DNA of 64,000 nt, from positions 32,326 through 96,325 of the forward strand of contig CALBKH010000008.1 of the NCBI GenBank assembly GCA_937892955.1. Reading direction: 5' to 3'. Position 1 is the stretch's first letter. Each line of letters begins with the position of its first letter. The position numbers and the translations under genes are program-made. The notes beneath the pieces were generated by a model, which was not told where the DNA came from, ran no database searches, and saw nothing but the letters and a program-made list of their open reading frames with translations. This DNA comes from an uncultured Alphaproteobacteria bacterium. GTDB lineage: Bacteria > Pseudomonadota > Alphaproteobacteria > Rhizobiales > Ancalomicrobiaceae. Positions 56,635-63,661 of this stretch are shown one piece after another.

Positions 56635-56683
56635 CCTCCCCCTTTCCTCCCCCTTTCCTCCCCCTTTCCTCCCCCTTCCCTCA
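56635..56683. repeat. 11-nt polypyrimidine tandem repeat
   Basis: Three exact copies of CCTTTCCTCCC plus partial ends lie between the two VOC genes. The mRNA strand is a pure C/U tract, so it cannot form local pairs. The unit is prone to slipped-strand length change. Confidence 0.75.
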
Positions 56684-56709
56684 CCCTTCGCAAGCGACCG
56701 GAGACCTCC

Positions 56710-57204
56710 ATGGCCGACTTCGTCCGGATCATCCCCTGCCTGTGGTTCGATCGCGACGCCGAAGCGGCGGCGCGATTCTACGTCTCGGTCTTCGACGGCG
56801 AGATGGGCGGCGGCGCCGATTATCCCGAGAGCGACTTTCCGGCGCACGAGGGTCGCGAGGGCACGCCCATGGTGGTGACCTTCCGCATCGGCGGCATCGA
56901 ATTCACGGCGCTCAACGGCGGGCCGCAATTCACCCATTCGCCGGCGATCTCGTTCCAGATCCATTGCGACGACCAGGACGAGATCGATCGCTACTGGGAG
57001 CGCCTCACCGACGGTGGCGATCCGGCGGCGCAGCGCTGCGGTTGGCTGAAGGACCGCTTCGGCGTGTCGTGGCAGGTGGTGCCGCGCGACATGGGCCGCC
57101 TGATGGGCGGCGGCGACCCCGAGCGCGCGGCGCGGGTGATGCGGGCGCTGCTGCCGATGACCAAACTCGACCTCGCCACGCTCGAGGCCGCCTGGGCGGG
57201 ATGA
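56710..57204 (+). CDS. VOC family protein, PhnB-like
   Basis: A 164-residue PhnB/3-demethylubiquinone-methyltransferase-like VOC protein. The start RIIPCLWFDRDAEAAARFYV, the middle VVTFRIGGIEFTALNGGPQF and the end KDRFGVSWQVVPRDMGRLM are typical. Such proteins are often called 3-demethylubiquinone-9 3-methyltransferase, but that activity is not established. It lies downstream of the first VOC gene across a polypyrimidine repeat, and the two may share the promoter at 56095. Confidence 0.88.
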   Translation: MADFVRIIPCLWFDRDAEAAARFYVSVFDGEMGGGADYPESDFPAHEGREGTPMVVTFRIGGIEFTALNGGPQFTHSPAISFQIHCDDQDEIDRYWERLTDGGDPAAQRCGWLKDRFGVSWQVVPRDMGRLMGGGDPERAARVMRALLPMTKLDLATLEAAWAG

Positions 57205-57242
57205 GCGGGCTCGTTCGTTCGATCCGCGCCGGGGCTCGATGC

Positions 57243-57358
57243 GCCATCCTTCGAGACGCGCCCGCGGCGCTCCTCAGGATGAGGCTCTCGAGGAAATCGT
57301 CTCGAAAGCGAGCCCCTCATGGTGAGGAGCGTGGCGAAGCCACGCGTCTCGAACCATC
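57243..57358. repeat. Paired inverted copies of a Rhizobiales palindromic repeat
   Basis: The first unit (57244-57284, CCATCCTTCGAGACGCG, then CGCTCCTCAGGATGAGG) is followed about 30 nt later by an inverted diverged copy (57315-57356, CCTCATGGTGAGGAGCG, then CGCGTCTCGAACCATCG). Each unit is itself palindromic. This motif class is familiar as an abundant intergenic repeat in Rhizobiales genomes. A third diverged copy is at 25854-25890. Confidence 0.7.
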
Positions 57359-57414
57359 GCCCACGCTCGAACGACACCCGCGGCCGATGTTCCCGGAACC
57401 ACCGCGCTCGAACG

Positions 57415-57456
57415 CACGAAGGCCGCGATCCGGAGAGCCGGATCGCGGCCTTCGTG
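57415..57456 (-). terminator. Strong hairpin after pstB
   Basis: A perfect 19-bp stem (left arm CACGAAGGCCGCGATCCGG, 57415-57433) with an AGAG loop ends the pst operon 22 nt past the pstB stop. No T tract follows on the minus strand, but the stem is the most stable in the window. Confidence 0.7.
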
Positions 57457-57477
57457 ATATTCGACGGCACCCGTCGA

Positions 57478-58308
57478 TCAGCCGAAGCGGCCGGTGATGT
57501 AGTCCTGGGTGCGTTCGTCCTTCGGCGCGGTGAAGATGTCCGAGGTCTGGCCGAATTCGATCAGCTTGCCGAGCAGGAAGAAGCCGGTCATGTCGGAGCA
57601 GCGCGCCGCCTGCTGCATGTTGTGGGTGACGATGACGATGGTGAACTCGGACTTGAGCTCGTCGATCAGCTCTTCGATGCGCGCGGTCGAGATCGGGTCG
57701 AGAGCCGAGGTCGGCTCGTCGAGGAGCACCACTTCCGGCTTCACCGCCACGGTACGGGCGATGCACAGGCGCTGCTGCTGACCGCCGGAGAGACCGACGG
57801 CGGAGGAGTGCAGGCGGTCCTTCACCTCGTTCCACAGCGCCGCCTTGGTCAGCGACCATTCGATGCGGTCGTCGAGTTCGGACTTGGAGACCCGCTCGCC
57901 GAGCTTGATGCCGAAGGCGATGTTGTCGCGGATCGACATCGGGAAGGGCGTCGGCTTCTGGAACACCATGCCGACCCGCCGCCGCAGCGCCGCCGCCGGC
58001 ACGTCGGGGGAGAGGATGTCCTCGCCGTCGAGCAGCACTTTTCCCACCGCCTTCTGACCCGGATAGAGGTCGTACATGCGGTTGAGGACGCGCAGCAGGG
58101 TCGACTTGCCGCAACCCGACGGGCCGATCATCGCCGTGACCCGCTTCTCCGGGATCTTCATGTCGATGGTGTGCAGCGCCTTGCTGTCGCCATAGAAGAA
58201 GTCGAGCGCCTCGATCGAGATCTTGGTCGCCGCTTCACGCCCGTCGTCGATGGCGGCGGCGCGCCGCTGGCGCAGCTGCTCGGACATTTCGGAGAGTTCG
58301 ATGTTCAT
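57478..58308 (-). CDS. pstB: Phosphate ABC transporter ATP-binding protein
   Basis: A 276-residue ATPase of the high-affinity phosphate importer. Walker A is GPSGCGKST (about 60-68), the signature LSGGQQQRLCIAR (about 171-183) and Walker B VVLLDEPTSALDP (about 190-202), followed by THNMQQAARCSD. The first about 30 residues are a variable extension; a start at a nearby internal ATG is possible. It overlaps pstA by 4 nt. phoU, which normally follows, is absent. Confidence 0.95.
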   Translation of the reverse strand: MNIELSEMSEQLRQRRAAAIDDGREAATKISIEALDFFYGDSKALHTIDMKIPEKRVTAMIGPSGCGKSTLLRVLNRMYDLYPGQKAVGKVLLDGEDILSPDVPAAALRRRVGMVFQKPTPFPMSIRDNIAFGIKLGERVSKSELDDRIEWSLTKAALWNEVKDRLHSSAVGLSGGQQQRLCIARTVAVKPEVVLLDEPTSALDPISTARIEELIDELKSEFTIVIVTHNMQQAARCSDMTGFFLLGKLIEFGQTSDIFTAPKDERTQDYITGRFG

Positions 58309-59147
58309 TTCGAAGCCTTTCCGCGCGGCGCCAGAACGACGCGAGACAGGATGTTGAGGGCGAGGACACCCACGGTGATCACCAGAGCGCCGGCCCAGGC
58401 GAGCGCCACCCATTCGTCGAAGGGGCTTCCGGCGTATTGATAGATGGTCACCGGCAGGCTGGCCATCGGCTTGTCGAGATCGAACGACCAACCGAGGTTG
58501 CCGAGCGAGGTGAAGAGCAGCGGTGCGGTCTCACCGGCGGCGCGGGCGACGGCGAGCAGGATGCCGGTGACGATGCCGGCGCGCGCGGCGCGCCACAGCA
58601 CGTGCACCACCACCGAGTGATGCGAAGCGCCGAGGGCGAAGGCGGCTTCACGCAGCGATCCGGGGACGAGGCGCAGCATGTCCTCGGTGGCGCGCACCAC
58701 CACCGGCAGGATCAGCACCGCCAATGCCGCCGAACCGGCGATCGCCGAGAAGCCGGCGAAGGGCTTCACCAAGAGCTCGTAGACGAAGAGGCCGATGAGG
58801 ATCGACGGCGCCGAGAGCAGTACGTCGTTGACGAAGCGCACCGCGTCGGCGAAGCGGCCGCGGCCCACCTCGGCGAGCCAGGTGCCGGCGAGAAGTCCGA
58901 TCGGCGTGGCGATGGCGAGGCCGATGGCCACCTGGATGAGCGAGCCGACCACCGCGTTGGCGAGGCCGCCGTTGCGGCCGGGCGGCATCGTCGGCTCGGT
59001 GAAGACCGACAGGGACAGCGCCGTGGCGCCGCGCCAGACCAGCGTCCACAGGATCCAGGCGAGGAGAACCAGCGCCAGCAGGGCGAGGATCGAGGCGACG
59101 ATGCGGACGATCCGATCGGTGAGGAGGCGGCGATCGAGCATCTTCAC
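58305..59147 (-). CDS. pstA: Phosphate ABC transporter permease PstA
   Basis: A 280-residue permease with six TM helices. The ABC permease coupling loop is VPGSLREAAFALGASHHSVV (about 162-181). ARAAGETAPLLFTSLGN is diagnostic of PstA. The GTG start at 59147 has GGAGGG 8 nt upstream (inside the pstC end); an ATG two codons later is the alternative. It ends in an ATGA overlap with pstB. Confidence 0.94.
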   Translation of the reverse strand: MKMLDRRLLTDRIVRIVASILALLALVLLAWILWTLVWRGATALSLSVFTEPTMPPGRNGGLANAVVGSLIQVAIGLAIATPIGLLAGTWLAEVGRGRFADAVRFVNDVLLSAPSILIGLFVYELLVKPFAGFSAIAGSAALAVLILPVVVRATEDMLRLVPGSLREAAFALGASHHSVVVHVLWRAARAGIVTGILLAVARAAGETAPLLFTSLGNLGWSFDLDKPMASLPVTIYQYAGSPFDEWVALAWAGALVITVGVLALNILSRVVLAPRGKASK

Positions 59148-59150
59148 GGC

Positions 59151-60134
59151 TCAGCCCTCCATACGGTTGCGGACCAGCGCTCGCGCCAGGGCCAGCACCA
59201 GGAAGGAGATGACGAAGAGCGAGAAGCCGAGCTCGAGCAGCGCGTGGAGCTTCATCGAGCCGGGGCCGGCCTCGGGGAACTCGTTGGCGATGGTCGAGGC
59301 GATCGAGGCGCCGGGCGAATAGAGCGTCGCGGCGATGCGGTTGGCGTTGCCGATGACGAAGGTCACCGCCATGGTCTCGCCCAGCGCGCGGCCGAGGCCG
59401 AGCATCACCGCGCCGACCAGCGCGGTGCGGCCGTAGGGGATGGTCACGGCTCGGAACACCTCGTTCATGGTGGCGCCGACGCCGTAGGCCGCCTCCTTCA
59501 ACACCGGCGGTACCGAGGTGAAGATCTCGACGAACATCGCGGTGATGAAGGGCATGATCATCAGCGCCAGGATCAGGCCGGCGGTGAGGATGCCGGTACC
59601 GACGGGGGCGCCGGAAAAGAGCATACCGATCAACGGGATCGGTCCGAAGATCGAGGTGAGGAAGGGCTGGACGGTCGAGGCCATCAGCGGCGAGACGACG
59701 AAGAAGCCCCACATGCCGTAGATGATCGAGGGGATGGCGGCGAGCAGCTGGATCGCCGTGCCGATCGGCCGGCGAAACCGCTCCGGCGCCACTTCGGTGA
59801 GGAACAGGGCGATGCCGAGCGAGGCCGGGAAGGCCAGCACCATGGCGATCAGCGAGGTGATCAGGGTGCCGTAGAGCATCACCCCGGCCCCGTAGTGCTC
59901 GGTGACCGGGTTCCAGTCTGTCGAAAGGAAGAAGCCGAGCCCGAATTCCTTCAGCGCCGGAAAGCCGCCCTTGAACAGCAGCACGACGATCGCGCCGAGG
60001 ATGACGAGCACCGCCACGGCCGCGGCGTTGAGCGCGAAACGGAAGACGCCGTCACCGACGTCGACGTGCCCGCGTTTCGTCAGCGAGGCGGCGACGGAGG
60101 AGACGGTCGGGGCGGTGGAGCTGTCGACGGTCAC
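59151..60134 (-). CDS. pstC: Phosphate ABC transporter permease PstC
   Basis: A 327-residue permease, partner of PstA. It has six TM helices after a short cytosolic start. FLSTDWNPVTEHYGAGVMLY followed by GTLITSL (about 69-95), the coupling loop VPPVLKEAAYGVGATMNEVF and LGRALGETMAVTFVIGN are family hallmarks. It uses a GTG start without a clear ribosome binding site, 188 nt after pstS, behind two stacked hairpins that should lower its expression relative to PstS. Confidence 0.94.
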   Translation of the reverse strand: MTVDSSTAPTVSSVAASLTKRGHVDVGDGVFRFALNAAAVAVLVILGAIVVLLFKGGFPALKEFGLGFFLSTDWNPVTEHYGAGVMLYGTLITSLIAMVLAFPASLGIALFLTEVAPERFRRPIGTAIQLLAAIPSIIYGMWGFFVVSPLMASTVQPFLTSIFGPIPLIGMLFSGAPVGTGILTAGLILALMIMPFITAMFVEIFTSVPPVLKEAAYGVGATMNEVFRAVTIPYGRTALVGAVMLGLGRALGETMAVTFVIGNANRIAATLYSPGASIASTIANEFPEAGPGSMKLHALLELGFSLFVISFLVLALARALVRNRMEG

Positions 60135-60213
60135 GAGCGCATGTCCGGTTCTCCGAGCGGCTCACGACCCGATCGCATCGGATCGCCCCACTCGAATTCG
60201 TTTGCGGATCAAG

Positions 60214-60302
60214 GTCTCGTCGTTCGGCTCGTTCCGATCCGGATGGAGCCGACGCGAGAACGACGAGACGCCCCCGCCGGCGTGAGACACGTCGGCGGGG
60301 AG
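60214..60302 (-). terminator. Two tandem hairpins between pstS and pstC
   Basis: Reading from pstS, the first hairpin (about 60271-60302) pairs CCCCGCCGaCGTG with CACGcCGGCGGGG around TCT, with one mismatch. The second (60214-60269) pairs GAACGACGAGAC's complement GTCTCGTCGTTC perfectly over 12 bp around an inner GGCTC/GAGCC stem. No T run follows, so they are probably partial terminators or RNA-stability elements protecting pstS mRNA. Confidence 0.65.
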
Positions 60303-60322
60303 CATCGGTTCACGAAGCCGGA

Positions 60323-61363
60323 TCACTTCCAGATGGCGGCGCCGGAAGCGTCCTTGATCTCGACCTTCCAGGCGGCGCGGACGCGGTCCTTCACGGCCTT
60401 GGGCAGGGCGATGTAGTGCAGGTCTTCGGCCAGCTTGTCGCCGTTCGAATAGGCCCAGTCGAAGAACTTCATCACCTCACCGGACTGCGCCGCGTCCTTC
60501 GGGTCCTTCGGCAGCAGGATGAAGGTCGCCGAGACGATCGGCCAGGCGGTCTCGCCGGCGGTGTCGATCATCGAGGCGTCGAAGTTCTTGGCACTGTCCC
60601 AATCCGCGGCGCCGGCGGCGGCCTGGAAGGCCGGGACGGTCGGGGTGACGAACTTGCCGGCCTTGTTCTTCAGCGAGGTGGTGGTGAGCTTGTTGGCCGA
60701 GGCGTAGACGTACTCGACGTAGCCGAGCGCGCCCTTGGCGTTCTTGACCATGCCGGCGACGCCGTCGTTGCCCTTGGCGCCGTTGCCGGCGGCCCACTTC
60801 ACAGAGGTGGCGGCACCGACGCCACCCTTCCAATCGGCGGAAACGGCCGAGAGGTAGGAGGTGAAGACGAAGGTGGTGCCCGAACCGTCCGAACGGTAGA
60901 CCGGCAGGATGGCGAGGTCGGGGAGCTTCACGCCGGGGTTCAGGTCGGCGATCGCCTTGTCGTTCCACTTGGCGATCTTGCCGAGGTAGATGTCGGCGAG
61001 GACCGGGCCGGTGAGCTTGAGCTGGTCGGCCGCGACGCCGTCGAGGTTGACGATGACGACGACCGAGCCGACGACGGTCGGGAACTGCAGCAGCTTGCCG
61101 CTCTCGAGCTTGGCCGGCGCCATCGGGGCGTCGGAGGCGCCGAAATCGACGGTTCGGTTGAGGATCTGGGTCTGACCACCGCCCGAGCCGATCGCCTGAT
61201 AGTTCAGCGCGGAACCGGTCTTGGCCTTGTACTCGGCGCTCCAGGCCGCATAGACGGGCGCCGGGAAGGTGGCGCCGGCACCGGTGAAGTCGCCGGCATG
61301 GGCCGGAACGGTGAGGCTGCCGACGAGCGCGACGGCGGCGGCGACGAGGTGGATCTTCGACAT
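60323..61363 (-). CDS. pstS: Phosphate-binding periplasmic protein PstS
   Basis: A 346-residue substrate-binding protein. The signal peptide is 1-23 (cleavage after AHA). The phosphate-binding loops are GAGATFPAPVYAAW (about 28-41), IGSGGGQTQIL (about 58-68), DFGASDAPM and YRSDGSGTTFVFTSYL (about 155-170). It is the first gene of pstSCAB, under a PHO box at 61435-61463, so it should be induced by phosphate starvation through PhoB. Confidence 0.96.
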   Translation of the reverse strand: MSKIHLVAAAVALVGSLTVPAHAGDFTGAGATFPAPVYAAWSAEYKAKTGSALNYQAIGSGGGQTQILNRTVDFGASDAPMAPAKLESGKLLQFPTVVGSVVVIVNLDGVAADQLKLTGPVLADIYLGKIAKWNDKAIADLNPGVKLPDLAILPVYRSDGSGTTFVFTSYLSAVSADWKGGVGAATSVKWAAGNGAKGNDGVAGMVKNAKGALGYVEYVYASANKLTTTSLKNKAGKFVTPTVPAFQAAAGAADWDSAKNFDASMIDTAGETAWPIVSATFILLPKDPKDAAQSGEVMKFFDWAYSNGDKLAEDLHYIALPKAVKDRVRAAWKVEIKDASGAAIWK

Positions 61364-61434
61364 GAGGTCCGTCTCCGGGTTGGGGCGCAGCGGTCGGGAA
61401 CCGGCTCCGCCCGGGGGCTTTCGGGGACGGGTCT

Positions 61435-61463
61435 ATGACGCGTGGATGACAGGCATGTGACAG
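61435..61463 (-). promoter_or_regulatory. PHO box with three 7-mer repeats upstream of pstS
   Basis: On the minus strand CTGTCAC-N4-CTGTCAT-N4-GCGTCAT forms three direct repeats with 11-bp period, 72-100 bp before the pstS start codon. It matches the alphaproteobacterial PhoB site (CTGTCAT repeats). It lies in the gap between the ArsC-family gene and pstS, so it points specifically at pstSCAB. Confidence 0.85.
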
Positions 61464-61515
61464 CGGCGGCGGAGGGTGCCCGAAGGTGGACGCGAGCGCG
61501 GCGCCGAGGCGGATG

Positions 61516-61863
61516 TCAGCCGAGCGCGCGCGCCCACTCCTCGGGGCGAAAGCCGACGAGGATCTCTTCGCCGAAGGTCGCCACCGGACGCTTGATCATC
61601 GACGGCTGGGCGACCATCAGGGCGATGGCCTTGGCCTCGTCGAGATCGGCGCGGGCCTCCTCGGGGAGCTTGCGGAAGGTGGTGCCGGCGCGATTGAGGA
61701 GCTTCTCCCACCCGACCTTCGCCGCCCACTCGGCCAACCGCTCGGCGGTGACGCCCTCGACCTTGTAGTCGTGGAAGGTGTAGGCGACGCCACGCCCGTC
61801 GAGGAAAACGCGGGCCTTCTTCATGGTGTCGCAGGCCTTGATGCCGAAGAGGTGGAGGGTCAT
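61516..61863 (-). CDS. ArsC/Spx-family protein (YffB-like)
   Basis: A 115-residue thioredoxin-fold protein. A single N-terminal Cys11 in FGIKACDTMKKARVFLD is in the place of the arsenate-reductase nucleophile. The C-terminal MIKRPVATFGEEILVGFRPE matches YffB-type members, which are glutathione-dependent thiol reductases rather than proven arsenate reductases. It is upstream of the pst operon on the same strand but separated by the PHO-box promoter, so independent. Confidence 0.85.
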   Translation of the reverse strand: MTLHLFGIKACDTMKKARVFLDGRGVAYTFHDYKVEGVTAERLAEWAAKVGWEKLLNRAGTTFRKLPEEARADLDEAKAIALMVAQPSMIKRPVATFGEEILVGFRPEEWARALG

Positions 61864-61976
61864 GGGGGCTCCGAACTTGTTCCGAAGAATGAAGGCTATC
61901 CGGACCCGCCCGCTTTCGCATTGGCGACGAGTTCGATTTCCTGTTATATATCCAGAAACATCCGAGGGGGGAAGTC

Positions 61977-62276
61977 ATGAGCAAAGCCGGTCGACTTGCC
62001 GTCCAGAATCACAGGTTACGCCTGAAAGAGCGCGGGGTCGCTCGCTTCGAGGTCCAGGGGCTCGACGGTGATCGCGAGTTGATCCGCCGGTTGGCGCGGC
62101 GGTTGGCCGAAGGTGGAGCCGAGGCTCAGCGACTGCGGCGCGAGGTTGAGCGGTCGATCAGCGGGGAGCCGCCGAAGACCGGCGGCATTCTCGCGGCACT
62201 GCGGCGCTCGCCGTTGGTCGGCGTCGACCTCGATCCGGAGCGATCCTTCGAGCCGGGGCGTGAGGTCGAGCTGTGA
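61977..62276 (+). CDS. Antitoxin of a VapC-type module
   Basis: A 99-residue basic protein (MSKAGRLAVQNHRLRLKERG, FEVQGLDGDRELIRRLARRL) whose helical N-terminal half may bind DNA. The C-terminal part (about 60-99) is less structured and could wrap the toxin. The family is not recognised with certainty. The role is inferred from the GTGA overlap with the PIN-domain toxin gene and from size. GAGGGGGGAAGTC precedes the ATG. The sequence upstream is AT-rich (TTATATATCC), as expected for an autoregulated promoter. Confidence 0.7.
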   Translation: MSKAGRLAVQNHRLRLKERGVARFEVQGLDGDRELIRRLARRLAEGGAEAQRLRREVERSISGEPPKTGGILAALRRSPLVGVDLDPERSFEPGREVEL

Positions 62277-62701
62277 CGCGCTGGCTGCTCGATACCAACA
62301 TCCTCAGCAATCTGGTGAAGCCGGAGCCGTCGGCGGCGCTGGTCGCCTGGATGGCGGAACGGCGCGACGAGGATCTGTTCATTTCCGCCCTGACGATCGC
62401 CGAGATCCGGCGCGGCATCCTCGACCTGCCTTCGGGGCGCCGTCGCGATCAACTCGAGGCGTGGTTCGCCGGTCCAGAGGGGCCGCCGGCGCTGTTCGCG
62501 GGCCGCATCCTCGCCTTCGACGAGACGGCGGCGCTCGCCTGGGCGCGCCTTATGGCGGAAGGCCGGACGAGCGGTCGCCCGCGCAGCGCCCTCGACACGA
62601 TCATCGCCGCCACGGCCGAGGCGAACGTGTGTGTGGTGGTGACGGGGAACGAGAAGGATTTCGCGGGGGTGGAGGCGGTGAATCCGATGGGGGTGGGGTG
62701 A
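62273..62701 (+). CDS. vapC: PIN-domain ribonuclease toxin (VapC-like)
   Basis: A 142-residue PIN-domain toxin. The acidic metal-binding set is visible: Asp in WLLDTNILSNL (residue 7), Glu in LTIAEIRRGIL (about 44), Asp in RSALDTIIAATA (about 104) and Asp in VTGNEKDFAG (about 128). It closely resembles FitB/VapC toxins that cut initiator tRNA or rRNA. It starts with GTG overlapping the antitoxin stop, giving translational coupling. All catalytic positions are intact. Confidence 0.9.
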   Translation: MTRWLLDTNILSNLVKPEPSAALVAWMAERRDEDLFISALTIAEIRRGILDLPSGRRRDQLEAWFAGPEGPPALFAGRILAFDETAALAWARLMAEGRTSGRPRSALDTIIAATAEANVCVVVTGNEKDFAGVEAVNPMGVG

Positions 62702-62764
62702 GGGTGCGGAGTGGCGGCGAAGCGGGGTGGGCGGTCCGAATGCCGAGGGGACATGATGCTTTCG

Positions 62765-62786
62765 TATTGACATCGTAGATACATCG
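62765..62786 (+). promoter_or_regulatory. Direct repeats and -35-like box before the DUF1778 gene
   Basis: Two adjacent 11-mers, GTATTGACATC and GTAGATACATC (8 of 11 identical), contain a perfect TTGACA (62767-62772). Tandem short repeats are typical of ribbon-helix-helix antitoxin operators. With a 17-bp spacer the -10 would be a weak CATCCT and transcription would start at about the ATG, which also lacks a ribosome binding site, so a leaderless mRNA is possible. Confidence 0.4.
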
Positions 62787-62801
62787 ACCCATCCTCCAGC
62801 C

Positions 62802-63143
62802 ATGATCACCGGCCGCACTTCACCCGCCTCGCCTTCCGAATCCCTGCTCACCACCGAGCCGGACCGAGCCCTCACGTCCGAGGTCAAAGGGTCGATCAAC
62901 CTGCGCATCGAAGCGCAGACGCGGCAGCTCATCGACGATGCTGCCGCTGTTCTCGGCAAGACGCGGACAGAGTTCATGATCGAGAGCGCGCGGCGGCAAG
63001 CGATCGACGTGTTGCTCGATCAACGGCTGTTCAGCCTCGCGCCCGACCGGTTCGACGCCTTCGTGCAAGCGCTCGATCTGCCGCCCGCGCCGGGGCCGAA
63101 GCTGCGGGCTCTGCTGCGGCGGGTGCCGGCATGGCGGCGATAG
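62802..63143 (+). CDS. DUF1778 antitoxin (TacA-like)
   Basis: A 113-residue ribbon-helix-helix antitoxin. The core SINLRIEAQTRQLIDDAAAV followed by LGKTRTEFMIESARRQAIDV (about 31-70) is the DUF1778 DNA-binding domain. The following FSLAPDRFDAFVQALDLPP is the segment that masks the GNAT toxin. About 20 extra N-terminal residues precede the usual family start. It overlaps the toxin gene by 13 nt. Confidence 0.9.
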   Translation: MITGRTSPASPSESLLTTEPDRALTSEVKGSINLRIEAQTRQLIDDAAAVLGKTRTEFMIESARRQAIDVLLDQRLFSLAPDRFDAFVQALDLPPAPGPKLRALLRRVPAWRR

Positions 63144-63661
63144 GCGACGATCCGGAACGGCCCGAAGGACGTCCGACGCCGCCGGCCCCGCTCGGGGAGG
63201 ACCACGACCTCTCGAGTTTCGATTGCGGCGAGCCGGCCCTGAACGACTGGCTGAGAGAGCGTGCGCGCAAGAACGAGAGCCGGTTCTCGCGGACCTATAT
63301 CGTGTGCGACGGCGTGCGTGTCGTCGGCTTCTACAGCCTGTCGGCCGGCTCGGTGGAGCGCGTTGCGGCGCCGGGCAGGCTCAGGCGCAATGCGCCCGAC
63401 GCGGTTCCGGTCTCGGTGATCGGGCGGCTGGCGGTCGATCTCGCCTGGGCGGGTAAGGGCCTCGGCGCCGATCTCCTCGCGGATGCCCTGCAGCGCATCG
63501 CGCAGGCCGCGCAGAGCATCGGCATCGGCGCGGTGCTGGTCCACGCCAAGAGCGACGCGGCGAAACGCTTCTATCTCCGATGTGCGGAATTCATCGAATA
63601 TCCCGAGGACAGCCGGGTGCTGTTTCTGCCGATCGAGACGGTGGTGGCGGGGATGGAGTGA
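63131..63661 (+). CDS. GNAT-family acetyltransferase toxin (TacT-like)
   Basis: A 176-residue GNAT toxin that, by family, acetylates the amino group of charged tRNAs and blocks translation. Marks are FDCGEPALNDWLRERARKNE (about 30-49), the acetyl-CoA loop LAVDLAWAGKGLGADLLADA (about 99-118) and the catalytic Tyr in AAKRFYLRCAEFIEYPED (about 148). The first about 20 residues are Pro-rich and may be trimmed by a later start. It is paired with the DUF1778 antitoxin. Confidence 0.9.
   Translation: MAAIGDDPERPEGRPTPPAPLGEDHDLSSFDCGEPALNDWLRERARKNESRFSRTYIVCDGVRVVGFYSLSAGSVERVAAPGRLRRNAPDAVPVSVIGRLAVDLAWAGKGLGADLLADALQRIAQAAQSIGIGAVLVHAKSDAAKRFYLRCAEFIEYPEDSRVLFLPIETVVAGME

Noticed and set aside
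56635..56683. Short tandem repeat considered as a CRISPR remnant
   Set aside because: The units are 11 nt with no spacers and no cas gene is present in the window.
61516..61863. Naming the ArsC-family gene as an arsenate reductase of an arsenic operon
   Set aside because: No arsR, arsB or acr3 is adjacent and the sequence is closer to the YffB group.
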